This document shows positions 1 through 9,512 of a stretch of DNA of 64,000 bases, piece after piece. The stretch spans positions 95,785-159,784 of the forward strand of contig CALUVV010000007.1 of assembly GCA_944324305.1 (NCBI GenBank), given 5' to 3'. The stretch's first letter is position 1, and each line of letters begins with the position of its first letter. This DNA comes from Candidatus Gastranaerophilales bacterium (GTDB lineage: Bacteria; Cyanobacteriota; Vampirovibrionia; Gastranaerophilales; Gastranaerophilaceae). Under the pieces are notes generated by a model. The model saw nothing but the letters and a program-made list of their open reading frames with translations. It was not told the DNA's origin and did not search any database. Made by a program: the position numbers and the translations under genes.

Positions 1-42
1 ATTTTCTTTTGTAACTTCTGCATATAACAAAATATTACTCAT
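1..42 (-). CDS. etfA: Electron transfer flavoprotein alpha subunit, N-terminus only
   Basis: Only the first 14 codons are in the window (MSNILLYAEVTKEN on the minus strand), the usual EtfA opening. The ATG at 42-40 overlaps the stop of etfB by eight bases (ATGAGTAA), the tight coupling expected for the two subunits of one FAD- and AMP-binding heterodimer. The rest lies beyond the left edge. Confidence 0.75.
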   Translation of the reverse strand, partial: MSNILLYAEVTKEN

Positions 43-820
43 TTTCAATTCCTCCAAATTCTTTTATCTTTAATGCCAGTGTGTCACAATCATTGCAAAA
101 CTCGCATTCTCCTCTTGTTTTGGGCGGTCTGAACGCTTTACTTACGTAAGTAGGAGAGCCTTTTATGCCGACTTCTTCCGGGCTTAAACCGATATCTTCC
201 AATGTATAAACCGTTATATCCGAATTTTGTGCTTTTATAATACCGTTAATTGTTGGCCGTGCCGGTTCTTCAAATCCTTTTAAAACGCAGACAAGCACAG
301 GAAGTTCTGCTCTTAGTGTTTCAAAACCTTCTTCAATTTCTCTTGTTGCATAAATGCATTTGCCGTCACATTTGCTTAGTTCTCTTACGTATGTTATCTG
401 AGGGATGCCCAGCTGACAGGCTATGCTCGGTCCTGTTTGGGCTGTATCGCCGTCTACTGCAAACTGGCCGCAGATAATTAAGTCATAATCAGGCATTTTT
501 GATTTTATTGCGGAAGCAATAGTTTTACCTGTTGCATAAGTATCTGCGCCCGCAAATTTTCTGTCTGAAATCAGTACACCTTTATCGCAGCCTATAGCAA
601 TAGTTTTTTTCAACATTTCTTCAGCCTGAAGCGGTCCCATTGTCAGAACGGTTATTTCAACATTATCCATACTCTTTTTTAATTTAAGAGCTTCTTCAAT
701 AGCATATACATCAAAAGGGTTGATGACGCTTTCGACACCTTCCCTTTGTATGGTATTATTTTCAGTCCACTTGATATCTGTTGTATCAGGAACCTGTTTT
801 ATGCAAACAAGAATTTTCAT
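35..820 (-). CDS. etfB: Electron transfer flavoprotein beta subunit
   Basis: EtfB (FixA) carries AMP and, with EtfA, passes electrons between flavin dehydrogenases and a carrier in the cytoplasm. The 261-residue protein has the family length, opens MKILVCIKQVPDTTD and has the nucleotide-binding stretch VDGDTAQTGPSIA near residues 123-135. An AAGG-type ribosome site precedes the ATG. It sits between a small Cys protein and etfA, downstream of an FAD/NAD reductase subunit, so the operon looks like one electron-transfer unit. Whether this Etf bifurcates electrons cannot be told from EtfB alone. Confidence 0.95.
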   Translation of the reverse strand: MKILVCIKQVPDTTDIKWTENNTIQREGVESVINPFDVYAIEEALKLKKSMDNVEITVLTMGPLQAEEMLKKTIAIGCDKGVLISDRKFAGADTYATGKTIASAIKSKMPDYDLIICGQFAVDGDTAQTGPSIACQLGIPQITYVRELSKCDGKCIYATREIEEGFETLRAELPVLVCVLKGFEEPARPTINGIIKAQNSDITVYTLEDIGLSPEEVGIKGSPTYVSKAFRPPKTRGECEFCNDCDTLALKIKEFGGIENE

Positions 821-832
821 ATATAAATTACC

Positions 833-1015
833 TTATCTGTGCTGTTGTGCTGCTCGTTGTCTTGCATTTGTCTCCAAAAGGGCGTTATATGCAAGCATAT
901 ACATTGCGCATTTTTTTACACTGGGAACATACCAGGCACAGCTTTCTAATGTACAAACTTTGTCAATGTCTGAACCTGCACTCATCAGCGGGCAATATGG
1001 AATATCTTTAGCCAT
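833..1015 (-). CDS. Small four-cysteine protein in the Etf operon
   Basis: A 60-residue protein with Cys at positions 8, 21, 26 and 36 and no signal peptide. An AAGGAG ribosome site stands just before its ATG, and it fills the gap between the reductase subunit and etfB exactly, so I take it as real. Four cysteines in a soluble protein suggest a zinc or iron-sulfur site, but the spacing (12, 4 and 9 residues between) matches no ferredoxin motif I recognise. Its place suggests a carrier or assembly partner for the Etf or reductase; this is inference only. Confidence 0.7.
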   Translation of the reverse strand: MAKDIPYCPLMSAGSDIDKVCTLESCAWYVPSVKKCAMYMLAYNALLETNARQRAAQQHR

Positions 1016-1027
1016 TAATTTTTCTCC

Positions 1028-1879
1028 TTATTTATTAGATATTTCTGCTGCTTGTTTAAGCAAATTGCAATTTTGGTCGCGTTTTCTTTCCTGATCTTTG
1101 TAAATACGTGTTCTGTTTATAACTTCATCAAAGTCTATTTTATGTGCATCAAAATCAGGTCCGTCAACACAGGCAAATTTAGTTTCTCCGCCTACGGTAA
1201 CACGGCATGCGCCGCACATACCTGTTCCGTCTACCATAATCGGGTTCATACTTGCTTCAGTATAAATCCCTTTATCGCGTGTTAAATCCGCCACTGCTCT
1301 CATCATAGGCATAGGACCGACAGCTATTGCATAATTAACTTCTTCCTGCTTTATAATTCTGTCTAGAACCTGTGTAACAAAACCTTTTTCACCTAACGAC
1401 CCGTCATCTGTAGTTATAAATAACTCGGTGCAGGCATCTTTCATTTTGTCCTGCCAGAATATTAAATCTTTATTTCTTGCACCCATAATCATATAGACTT
1501 TATTTCCTGCTTCTTTAAAAGCTTTTGCAATTAAATAGCAGGGAGCAGCTCCGTATCCTCCTGCAAGACAAACTACTGTTCCGTATTTTTTTATATGTGT
1601 AGGCTGGCCGAGCGGTCCGACCAGATCTTGAATTTCATCTCCCGGATTTAATTCTGCAAGTTGTTTTGTTGAGTAGCCGACAGCCATAAACACAAGAGTT
1701 AATTCGCCTTTTTCTTTATTTACATCTGCAATAGTGAGCGGCACTCTTTCGCTGTCCGCTTTTGCTCTGAATATAATAAATTGTCCGGCTTTAGCGTTTC
1801 TGACAACATACGGTGCATCTATGGTTATTTCATATTGATTGGGACAAAGCTCTTTTTTTGATAATATTTTATATCCCAT
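1028..1879 (-). CDS. FAD/NAD-binding reductase subunit, NfnA/SudB type
   Basis: 283 residues related to the ferredoxin-NADP+ reductase (NfnA), sulfide dehydrogenase SudB and dihydroorotate dehydrogenase electron-transfer subunit (PyrK) family. An N-terminal FAD domain (GQFIIFRA; RVPLTIAD) is followed by the NAD domain (CLAGGYGAAPCYLIAKA) and a C-terminal 2Fe-2S site (GMCGACRVTVGG with a later FACVDGP). An earlier in-frame ATG at 1906 exists, but AAGGAG stands right before the ATG at 1879. NfnA normally works with a large GltA-like NfnB subunit; none follows here, and the next genes are a small Cys protein and etfBA, so it may serve the Etf instead. Confidence 0.85.
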   Translation of the reverse strand: MGYKILSKKELCPNQYEITIDAPYVVRNAKAGQFIIFRAKADSERVPLTIADVNKEKGELTLVFMAVGYSTKQLAELNPGDEIQDLVGPLGQPTHIKKYGTVVCLAGGYGAAPCYLIAKAFKEAGNKVYMIMGARNKDLIFWQDKMKDACTELFITTDDGSLGEKGFVTQVLDRIIKQEEVNYAIAVGPMPMMRAVADLTRDKGIYTEASMNPIMVDGTGMCGACRVTVGGETKFACVDGPDFDAHKIDFDEVINRTRIYKDQERKRDQNCNLLKQAAEISNK

Positions 1880-1994
1880 AATTTTCTCCTTCTTATATAC
1901 TGACATTATACTATAAAATGTGAAAATTAGGGAAATTTTTTAAGTAATATTTATCAGCTGTTAAGCTAAGGAAAAATTTTTCTTATGTTTTACT

Positions 1995-2525
1995 ATGTTA
2001 AACATGGACAATTCACAAAATGAAAAGAAATTATTTTACGAACGTGTAAAATGTAAATCATTATGTCATAAATACAATTCGATTTCTCCCGAAATGCTTG
2101 GTATCAGGCAAGACCTGATTAAAACTATTTTAGGGAAAACAAAATCGTTATTTTTAATAGAGCAGCCTTTTATGTGTGATTACGGATATAATATACATAT
2201 CGGCGAAAACTTTTATTCCAATCATAATTTGCTGATTTTGGATGCGGCACGGGTTACTTTCGGAGATAATGTCTTAGTAGGTCCCAATTGTTCATTTTTT
2301 ACATCAATTCATCCGCTGAATGCTGAATTGCGAAACAAGGGAGCTGAAAAGTCAAAACCTGTTAATATAGGTAATAATGTTTGGATTTGCGGAAATGTAA
2401 CTGTTTTACCCGGTGTAAACATCGGTGACAATTCGGTTATAGGGGCAGGGAGCGTCGTGGTTAAAAATATTCCCCCTAATGTACTTGCGATGGGTATTCC
2501 ATGCAGGGTTATAAAGACTTTATAA
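1995..2525 (+). CDS. Sugar O-acetyltransferase, hexapeptide-repeat family
   Basis: 176 residues of the maltose/galactoside acetyltransferase (Maa/LacA) kind, transferring acetyl from acetyl-CoA to a sugar hydroxyl. The N-terminal part resembles the Maa domain; the second half is a left-handed beta helix with hexapeptide repeats (IGNNVWICGNVTVLPGV, IGDNSVIGAGSVV) ending with the typical MGIPCRVIK. His in the FTSIHPL stretch is the likely catalytic base. No strong ribosome site precedes the ATG at 1995; an ATG three codons on is an alternative. Its 3' end overlaps the convergent next gene by 17 bases. The natural substrate cannot be told. Confidence 0.85.
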   Translation: MLNMDNSQNEKKLFYERVKCKSLCHKYNSISPEMLGIRQDLIKTILGKTKSLFLIEQPFMCDYGYNIHIGENFYSNHNLLILDAARVTFGDNVLVGPNCSFFTSIHPLNAELRNKGAEKSKPVNIGNNVWICGNVTVLPGVNIGDNSVIGAGSVVVKNIPPNVLAMGIPCRVIKTL

Positions 2526-3045
2526 CACCGTTTACAAAATCAAAACAATTATTTTTTATAGCCGTAAGAACTTCTGTGGCGTTTAATTTTTTAATGTCGC
2601 TTACATGCTTATCAGGAGTTGAGAATGCGAAATGTGCAAGAAATCTTTTGCTTTCTTCTAACGCATTATGTATAATTCCCTTTTTATTTTCAAGCATGGC
2701 ATCAAGCATCCCGTCAGGATTTTCTCGAAATCCGGCCTCAATCATTGAACGTACTTCTTTATACGGTTTATCATGCTTAGGGTATGATATAAAGTTGTAT
2801 TGTTTATAATTTTCTCCTATAAAACCGAGCAGAGGTTTTGCATCACTGTTTGTTGCCGCAAAAAGTTCGGTTGACTGCTTATAGTCTTTTGGCAGAGTAA
2901 AAACTCCCGCGTAATCATAGACTTTTGAATTATCTCCGCGGAATTTATATTCTGATTTGTATTTGTTATCAATAGCTGTTTCGATTTGCTTTAATTCGTT
3001 ATAAGAGCCTTTGATTGTATACAATCCTGTAAATGATATGTTCAT
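2509..3045 (-). CDS. Protein of unknown function with N-terminal FTG motif
   Basis: 178 residues, not recognised. It begins MNISFTG, one of several proteins here with a hydrophobic-x-F-x-G-like motif near the N-terminus. No signal peptide or membrane segment is visible; composition is mixed alpha/beta with many Lys and Asp. AAGGAG precedes the ATG. It is transcribed away from the PfkB gene region in the same direction and ends inside the 3' end of the convergent acetyltransferase. Confidence 0.65.
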   Translation of the reverse strand: MNISFTGLYTIKGSYNELKQIETAIDNKYKSEYKFRGDNSKVYDYAGVFTLPKDYKQSTELFAATNSDAKPLLGFIGENYKQYNFISYPKHDKPYKEVRSMIEAGFRENPDGMLDAMLENKKGIIHNALEESKRFLAHFAFSTPDKHVSDIKKLNATEVLTAIKNNCFDFVNGVIKSL

Positions 3046-3088
3046 TCGGGGTAATCTCCTTTTAACGAATATAACATTCGTGAAAAAT

Positions 3089-4135
3089 TTATTTTGCTAT
3101 TTGATATTTATATTCAGGATTTTCTTTTAATTTTTTTTCAATTTGTTCAAAAGTTAAAAGTCCTTGTGTTGCTCCGAATTCTGACACTACTCCTGCAGAA
3201 TTTACGGAAGCATACATTAAGGCTTTTCCTATATCTGCTTTGGTTCTGCCGAGAGCCGCGCAAAAGGTTGATGCAAAAGCATCGCCTGCACCGAGGGTTG
3301 AAACAACAGGACCTTCAAATACAGGGCAATAATAGTATTTATGTCCGTCGAATGCATATGCCCCTTTCCCGCCGTCAGTTATTACTATAACCTGATAGTC
3401 GTTCACTTTTAATTTGTTAAACATTTCTTTAACATCGGGGTGTATGAGTTCTTCCGAAAACTTTTCTTCTCTTGTATCGGGTCTTACCTGTATTTGAGTT
3501 GCCATAGAGGCTTCTTCTTTGTTCATTACAACAATATGAGCGTTTTCAAGAATTTTCTTTATATAGTTAAATCCTCTTTTGATACTTGATGTCCCTGCAT
3601 TAAAACATACTTTTACATTATTGTCTTTTGCAAAACTTACAATATAATCAAGCACTTTTGTGCTGTCTCCGTTAAGCGGTGCAATATAAAGAAGCTTGGC
3701 ATTTTTTATAGCGTCAAAGTTTATATCTGCTTTTTTTATTTGTGCATTAGCTCCTCTGTGGGCAAGGACTGTTCTGTCACCCTGAAAACTTACAAGAATA
3801 ATTGAAAAGCCCGTGCTTATGGCAGGATCCTGGATAATGTTTGATAGGTCAACATTTCTTTCTCTGAATGATTCCAATATGCCTTCGGAATATATATCAT
3901 CGCCTATTTTAAATATTGCACCTGTTTTTAATCCTAAATTCGCAAAGTTGCAAGCTGTATTAACACCTCCCCCGCCGACTTTTGAGGCGAAATCGGTGAT
4001 TTCTACTTTTGACCCGTAAGGGTAACTCATAAATTCAGACTTTTTATTTTTTGTATAAACAGAAACTATATTTGCATCATCGCTTTCAACAAAAACATCC
4101 ATTGTTGCGCTGCCGATAGTTATAACATCGCTCAT
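3089..4135 (-). CDS. PfkB-family carbohydrate/nucleoside kinase
   Basis: 348 residues of the ribokinase (PfkB) family, ATP-dependent kinases of sugars or nucleosides. Visible are the N-terminal glycine-rich GGGGVNTACNFANLG stretch that contacts substrate and the C-terminal signature STLGAGDAFASTFCAAL with the catalytic Asp and anion-hole glycines. A GGAAG-like ribosome site stands upstream of ATG. Ribokinase, fructokinase and adenosine kinase are all possible; nothing next to it names the substrate. Confidence 0.88.
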   Translation of the reverse strand: MSDVITIGSATMDVFVESDDANIVSVYTKNKKSEFMSYPYGSKVEITDFASKVGGGGVNTACNFANLGLKTGAIFKIGDDIYSEGILESFRERNVDLSNIIQDPAISTGFSIILVSFQGDRTVLAHRGANAQIKKADINFDAIKNAKLLYIAPLNGDSTKVLDYIVSFAKDNNVKVCFNAGTSSIKRGFNYIKKILENAHIVVMNKEEASMATQIQVRPDTREEKFSEELIHPDVKEMFNKLKVNDYQVIVITDGGKGAYAFDGHKYYYCPVFEGPVVSTLGAGDAFASTFCAALGRTKADIGKALMYASVNSAGVVSEFGATQGLLTFEQIEKKLKENPEYKYQIAK

Positions 4136-4264
4136 CTTTTCTTCCTCCGATTACTTTCAGCTTAGCACAAAAGATTTTATTTGTTAATTTATATTAATTT
4201 ACGGCAAAAAATTTTTTGTTTTGATTTAAAATAACAAGAGTAAATATACATTTTGGAAGACAAT

Positions 4265-6451
4265 ATGAAGATAGAAAAAATTACCCCCTTGTATTATGCA
4301 CATAGAAATTCAAAAAATTCTGACAACAAGAACTTGTTGTCAAAGAATAATTATACTAATTATTCTTATAATCCTCTTGCTTACAGAGATTATAATGTAA
4401 GCTTCGAAGCACGCCTTTTCAGAACTCCCGCCAATTTTTTCGAGCAGGATTTTAACCGTAACGGAATGCCTGAAACAATGAAAAGTTATCTTTATGATGA
4501 CTATGAAGACAGGCAAAATATGCCGCCCGCACAAATGATGAGACTTGTTTTTAAAGATATAAAAGGAACGAATTCTCTGGAGCAGGTTAAGAGTATTTTC
4601 CCTGACGAACAGTTATTCAAAAATTTAAAAGATACCCCCGGCAGAAAAGCAAGAACTGGGATTATTGCCGAGATTGATTTAATGAAACAGGAAAACAAAT
4701 CTTTATTTAAAAACGGTGAGGATAATTTAGGGCTTTATATCCTGAAAAAGATTTATCTCGAAGGTAAAACTTTGAAAGAAATTAATAAGGATTTTGAAAA
4801 AGATATTTCCGTTCACTATAAAGGTTTAAGCCCGATAAAATATGAAACTTTATCTGCTTATGGGATTAAATTTCCCGATAATGCATTCTGGAAATCATTC
4901 ACAGCGACAAGGGAAGATTTCCCTTATGAATATAAGCCGAGAAAAGCCCTGCCCGGCCGAATTTCACAAAGTGAACCGCGTGTAAGCAATCCTGCTAAAC
5001 CTAAAGCGGAAAAGAAAAGATTTGAAAATGTTAAAGATTGGGAAATAGATAAACTTGCCGACGGACTTATTAAAGGTATCGGAAGTTCTGAAGAAACTGA
5101 AAAACAGCTTAAAAAGCATAATGTTCAGGATAAAGAAGCTTTAAATTTCGTTGCAAAATATATGAGCGAAATAAATTTTGTAGTACTTGAAAAAGTTCAT
5201 GCATCTGACGAGATGAAGGATTTTTATGAAAATTATGATAATTTATCAGACAAGCGCAAAAATATTTTCAAGGCTTACTGGAACAGTGATCCTCAAATAA
5301 AGAAACATCGTTCTCAGGCAATGAAAGATACCATAAAATTATTTATGGATGCCTATGGTGTTGACGGGAATAATGATGAATTCCGCGAGCTTCTCGAGTA
5401 TGCAAGAGGAATTAAATCTGCACGATTAAAAGAACAGGAAAAACATGATATAATTCAGGCAGAGTACGATGAAATGTTTGCAAAACTTGATGAGCAAGCA
5501 GTTGAAGAAGACAATGTTAAAGAAGATATTCAAGAAGTTCCGGTTGATAAAGATAAAAACTTGTTATCTTATACCGTTTCTCCCAAAAAACATGAAATCA
5601 GGTTTAACAGCGATTTGACGCAAGAATTTAAAAAAGTAATTCAGTCCCAATTGACACTTTTGCCGGATGCATTTTCAAAAAGATATACTCAATATTTTCT
5701 GGCTCATCCCGCAGTAAGTGATAAATATAAATTAACTGTACTGCTTGGCGATACCGTCCCTGAAGGATATGAAGACCTTGTATTACAAAAAGAAGAAACA
5801 GATAAAATATCTCTGGGGGTTAATAAAGATTTTACGTTGAAATACCCGTATGTTATCGCCGCGTGCAATCAGGCAATGGTTGAATTAATTGCTTCGGCAA
5901 GACCTAAAGAAGCACCCAAAATGCTTACATTAGATACTGATCAGCTGTTAAAACTGGCGGAATTAGATTTTAACGGGTTAACAGATAAGCAAAGAGCCGA
6001 ACTAAATGCAAATTATGAGAGTTATATGAAGCCTGTGGCTTCAAAAGAAGAGATAAACAAAATTAATTCAATGTTTGTTGATTTTATTTATAATTATAAG
6101 AAAAGTCTTATATATGATAAAGACTCACAGGTAGCAGGTTTAACCGAGCTGCTGCACGCAAATTTAAAATCTAATCCTGCTTTGAAAAAAGATTTGACAA
6201 GGTGTATTAAATACTCTAAATTTGTCGAAAAATATGGCGGTACTGTAAAGATTTTGTTAAAAGATAATATTGATGATAATTTGAAAAAAGCGAAAATGGA
6301 ATTAATGATTGGAGATTTGATGGCCGTTAATGCAATGGATTTGACAAATATTTTAGCCGATAATAAATATAATCTTGATACGATTGTAAAACCTGTTGAT
6401 CCTGAGTTATACTATCTTTTAAGAGAAAAAAATATGTTGCTGCATTGTTGA
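4265..6451 (+). CDS. Large protein of unknown function, N-terminal VSFEA motif
   Basis: 728 residues, not recognised. The first ~40 residues are low-complexity, rich in Asn, Lys, Ser and Tyr, and lead to VSFEARLFRTP at about residues 45-55. There is no signal peptide or clear membrane segment; the rest is charged and mostly helical, with Lys/Glu-rich stretches in the middle (about 235-450). An in-frame TTG lies four codons earlier, but the ATG at 4265 with GGA just before is more likely. A hairpin follows the stop. It belongs with the other FxG-motif proteins in this window by N-terminal design only. Confidence 0.75.
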   Translation: MKIEKITPLYYAHRNSKNSDNKNLLSKNNYTNYSYNPLAYRDYNVSFEARLFRTPANFFEQDFNRNGMPETMKSYLYDDYEDRQNMPPAQMMRLVFKDIKGTNSLEQVKSIFPDEQLFKNLKDTPGRKARTGIIAEIDLMKQENKSLFKNGEDNLGLYILKKIYLEGKTLKEINKDFEKDISVHYKGLSPIKYETLSAYGIKFPDNAFWKSFTATREDFPYEYKPRKALPGRISQSEPRVSNPAKPKAEKKRFENVKDWEIDKLADGLIKGIGSSEETEKQLKKHNVQDKEALNFVAKYMSEINFVVLEKVHASDEMKDFYENYDNLSDKRKNIFKAYWNSDPQIKKHRSQAMKDTIKLFMDAYGVDGNNDEFRELLEYARGIKSARLKEQEKHDIIQAEYDEMFAKLDEQAVEEDNVKEDIQEVPVDKDKNLLSYTVSPKKHEIRFNSDLTQEFKKVIQSQLTLLPDAFSKRYTQYFLAHPAVSDKYKLTVLLGDTVPEGYEDLVLQKEETDKISLGVNKDFTLKYPYVIAACNQAMVELIASARPKEAPKMLTLDTDQLLKLAELDFNGLTDKQRAELNANYESYMKPVASKEEINKINSMFVDFIYNYKKSLIYDKDSQVAGLTELLHANLKSNPALKKDLTRCIKYSKFVEKYGGTVKILLKDNIDDNLKKAKMELMIGDLMAVNAMDLTNILADNKYNLDTIVKPVDPELYYLLREKNMLLHC

Positions 6452-6475
6452 AAATTTTTGACGGTTTATTCAAAA

Positions 6476-6508
6476 CAAAGCACCTGTTTTATGCAGGTGC
6501 TTTGTAAT
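6476..6508. terminator. Hairpin between convergent genes
   Basis: Perfect 11-base inverted repeat CAAAGCACCTG / CAGGTGCTTTG with a 7-base loop. Read on the minus strand it is followed by TTTTG, so it best fits termination of pnp, and it may also stop the convergent plus-strand gene. Confidence 0.7.
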
Positions 6509-6528
6509 ATTGTAGGTTTGGTTTAATT

Positions 6529-8670
6529 CTAATTAAACTGTGCTTTTTCTTCTTCTGAAACCCCTTTAATTGTAAGGTTAACTCTGCCTTTATCGTCAAT
6601 TTTAATAACTTTAACGATAACTTCATCACCAATATGTAAATGAGGTTCGATTGCATCAATTCTTTCGCTGCAAACCTGTGAAATATGCACCATACCGTCT
6701 TTGCCGGGTGCAAGTTCAACAAATGCTCCGATAGGAATAATTCTTACAACTCTTCCTTTAACAACCATTCCGGGTTCAGCTTTGAATGTTAATTCTTTAA
6801 TCATTCGTTTGGCAATTTCGGCACCTTCCTGATCGTTTGAAGTAATTGTTACAACACCGTTGTCCTGAATATCAATTTCGGCACCGGAAGCGTCAATTAT
6901 TGCTCTGATTTGTTTTCCGCCCGGTCCGATAACCGTTCCGATATCTTCTGTCGGAATAGTCATTGTTGTAATGCTCGGTGCATATGGCGATAAATGATCT
7001 GCAGGAGCGGAAATTACTTCTCTCATTTTTCCTAAGATATGAAGTCTTCCTTCTTTAGCTTGAGCAAGCGCACGACGTAAAGTTTCGTTTGCAATACCTT
7101 TTGCTTTCATATCCATTTGAAGGGCTGTAATTCCTGTATCATTACCTGTAACTTTAAAGTCCATATCTCCCAAAAAGTCTTCAATGCCTTGAATATCGGT
7201 TAATACAACAGGTTCTTTGCCTTCTTCGGTAATCATACCCATTGCAACTCCGCCTATCATACATTTAACCGGAACACCGGCATTCATCAAAGCCATTGAT
7301 GAACCGCAGGTTGAAGCCATTGATGTTGAACCGTTTGATTCAAGTACATCTGATGTTACGCGGATTGTATATCCGAATTCTTCCTGAGAAGGAAGTGCGG
7401 GAACGTTTGCTCTTTCAGCTAATGCTCCATGTCCTACTTCACGTCTTCCGGGGCCTCTTAACGGTTTAACTTCTCCTACGGAGAAACCCGGGAAGATATA
7501 TTTATGCATATATGTTTTTTCTGTTTCGGGGTCAACTCCGTCAAGTTCCTGTTTCATTCCGGGACCTGCTAAAGTTGCAACCGATAATACCTGAGTTTGT
7601 CCTCTTGTAAATACTGCAGAACCGTGAGCACGCGGAATAACTCCTACTTCGCACCAAATCGGGCGGACATCATGCGGTTTTCTTCCGTCAGCTCTTACGC
7701 CTTCATCCAAAATCATTGTACGCATAATTTTCTTTTCAGCATTTTTAAATTCTTCCGCAACAAAGTCAATGCCTGTTTCTTCCATAATTTTTTTGCTGTA
7801 ATCATCTTCCGGAAGTGCATCAATTTTTTCTTTAACAAGTTTTTTTGCTTCTTCGAGTTTTTCCTGTCTGTAAGCTCTGTCAAAGTTGTGATATGCATCA
7901 AAAATCATATCGTGAGCTGTTTCATCAATAATTTTCTTAATTTCTGTTGTATCGTAAGGATTAACAAAAACTTCTTTTTCAACTCCGCATTCTTTAACAA
8001 AAGCTTCTTGAGCTTCGCATTGTTTTCTTATTTCGCCTTGAGCAAATTCAACTGCGTTCATAATATCATCCTCAGTTACAAATTTGCATCCTGCTTCAAC
8101 CATAATTACAGAGTCATGTGTACCTGCAACCACGATATCAAGATCAGATTTGTCAGCCTGCTGGTGAGTAGGGTTTGCAATCATATTTCCGTTCTCGTCG
8201 CGTGAAACTCTTACTGCACCTATAGGCCCTTCAAACGGAGCTCCTGAAAGCATTAATGCACAGGAAGCACCGAACATTGCCAGAGTATCAGGTTGGTTTT
8301 GCTGATCGTAGCTGAATAATTGAGCTACGATTTGAATATCATTTCTATATCCTTTTGGGAAAAGAGGTCTAATCGGTCTGTCAATAAGCCTTGATATTAA
8401 AATAGCCTTATCGCTTGCTTTACCTTCGGAACGGTTGTAACCTCCCGGGATGCGTCCGATTGAAGACATTCTTTCTTCATAATCAATTAATAAAGGGAAA
8501 AAGTCTATTCCCACTCTTGGTTCTTTAGAAACAACACAGTGAACAAATAACATTGTATCACCGCATCTTACCGTAACAGAACCGTTTGTAGATTGAGCGT
8601 ATTTGCCGGTTTCAATTGTAACTGTTTTACCGCCGATTTCAATCTCAAATTTTTTAGTTTCCGGTACCAT
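6529..8670 (-). CDS. pnp: Polyribonucleotide nucleotidyltransferase (PNPase)
   Basis: PNPase degrades RNA 3' to 5' with phosphate and is a trimer, often part of the RNA degradosome. The 713-residue protein shows two RNase PH-like cores (first opening FEIEIGGKTVTIETGKYA; second with RADGRKPHDVRPI), a KH domain with GPGGKQIRAII, and a C-terminal S1 domain (GRVVRIIPIGAFVEL). Length fits the family. An in-frame ATG at 8718 exists, but the ATG at 8670 gives the standard N-terminus and has AAAGG upstream. Monocistronic by context. Confidence 0.97.
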   Translation of the reverse strand: MVPETKKFEIEIGGKTVTIETGKYAQSTNGSVTVRCGDTMLFVHCVVSKEPRVGIDFFPLLIDYEERMSSIGRIPGGYNRSEGKASDKAILISRLIDRPIRPLFPKGYRNDIQIVAQLFSYDQQNQPDTLAMFGASCALMLSGAPFEGPIGAVRVSRDENGNMIANPTHQQADKSDLDIVVAGTHDSVIMVEAGCKFVTEDDIMNAVEFAQGEIRKQCEAQEAFVKECGVEKEVFVNPYDTTEIKKIIDETAHDMIFDAYHNFDRAYRQEKLEEAKKLVKEKIDALPEDDYSKKIMEETGIDFVAEEFKNAEKKIMRTMILDEGVRADGRKPHDVRPIWCEVGVIPRAHGSAVFTRGQTQVLSVATLAGPGMKQELDGVDPETEKTYMHKYIFPGFSVGEVKPLRGPGRREVGHGALAERANVPALPSQEEFGYTIRVTSDVLESNGSTSMASTCGSSMALMNAGVPVKCMIGGVAMGMITEEGKEPVVLTDIQGIEDFLGDMDFKVTGNDTGITALQMDMKAKGIANETLRRALAQAKEGRLHILGKMREVISAPADHLSPYAPSITTMTIPTEDIGTVIGPGGKQIRAIIDASGAEIDIQDNGVVTITSNDQEGAEIAKRMIKELTFKAEPGMVVKGRVVRIIPIGAFVELAPGKDGMVHISQVCSERIDAIEPHLHIGDEVIVKVIKIDDKGRVNLTIKGVSEEEKAQFN

Positions 8671-8789
8671 AATTACCTTTTCTTTCTGTGCCGCCTTCGG
8701 GCACCTTTTGTTATACACTTCTGATGTTCGTTATTATTATACCGCAAACAAGAAAAAGATGAGATTTTCTATAAAGTAATGTGACAAAT

Positions 8790-9485
8790 TTACCACGGGT
8801 AATCTTTCGTAATTTCCCAACCGTCCATCATTATAAGTGCAGCACACCAAACTCCGTCTTTACTTTTATTACAAGCTCTTGCGTTTGATGAATTTAAAAT
8901 TTTTTCTCTGTCCATTTTATCTCCGAACGAGCCGTCCGAGATTGCCGCGCCTAATCCGTAGGGACGAAGCCCGCCATCTGCCTGAATTGAAAAAGCAAAC
9001 ATATCCTTTCCCCATGTATTAGGCTTTTTGTATCCGTTTATATCAGTCAAGATAATTTTGAAATTATTCTGTGGAAGGTCAAAAATAATCATTGAACCGT
9101 CATTTAAAATTATTTTCGGTGTTGATTTTTTGCTATATGAACCGTAAGTGTTACATATCCTTCCGTTTAGACATTTATAACTTATGTCAAACGGCGGGTC
9201 TGAATTTATAAATTCTTGTGAAACGGTAATATACGGCTTTATATATGTCTTGTAAAAATTCTCGGGTGATAAAGAAAAATTCCAATACTTTATTTCTCCT
9301 TCATTAAGCTCTGCCCCTTTAACTGCCTGATTAAGTACGGAATAAACCTTTTTTAATCTGTTAACTGTTTCTTGTTTTTGATAATTCGCTATAACAGCAG
9401 GCATAGTCAAAGTTGCAACCATACCGATTATACCGAGTGTAATCAGTACCTCTGAGAGTGTAAATGCTTTTTTAAAGAAACTCAT
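8790..9485 (-). CDS. Prepilin-like protein with an ordinary short leader
   Basis: 231 residues opening MSFFKKAFTLSEVLITLGIIG: a six-residue basic leader, a prepilin peptidase site (A|FTLSE, Glu at +5) and a hydrophobic helix. The ectodomain has the DINGYKKPNTWGKDMFAFS stretch shared by the other pilin-like proteins here, close to calcium-loop pseudopilins. AGGAGG precedes the ATG at 9485; an in-frame ATG at 9509 precedes the ribosome site and is unlikely. Unlike eight relatives in this window it has no poly-G tract, so it shows the normal gene form. It is divergent from an XRE regulator. Role: pilus, secretion pseudopilus or DNA uptake subunit, not decided. Confidence 0.85.
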   Translation of the reverse strand: MSFFKKAFTLSEVLITLGIIGMVATLTMPAVIANYQKQETVNRLKKVYSVLNQAVKGAELNEGEIKYWNFSLSPENFYKTYIKPYITVSQEFINSDPPFDISYKCLNGRICNTYGSYSKKSTPKIILNDGSMIIFDLPQNNFKIILTDINGYKKPNTWGKDMFAFSIQADGGLRPYGLGAAISDGSFGDKMDREKILNSSNARACNKSKDGVWCAALIMMDGWEITKDYPW

Positions 9486-9512
9486 ATATTCTTCCTCCTT
9501 ATGACCCATATT

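Noticed and set aside
7597..8205. 202-codon plus-strand frame inside pnp
   Set aside because: Antisense to a clear pnp; Phe/Ser/Asn-rich composition typical of a shadow frame.
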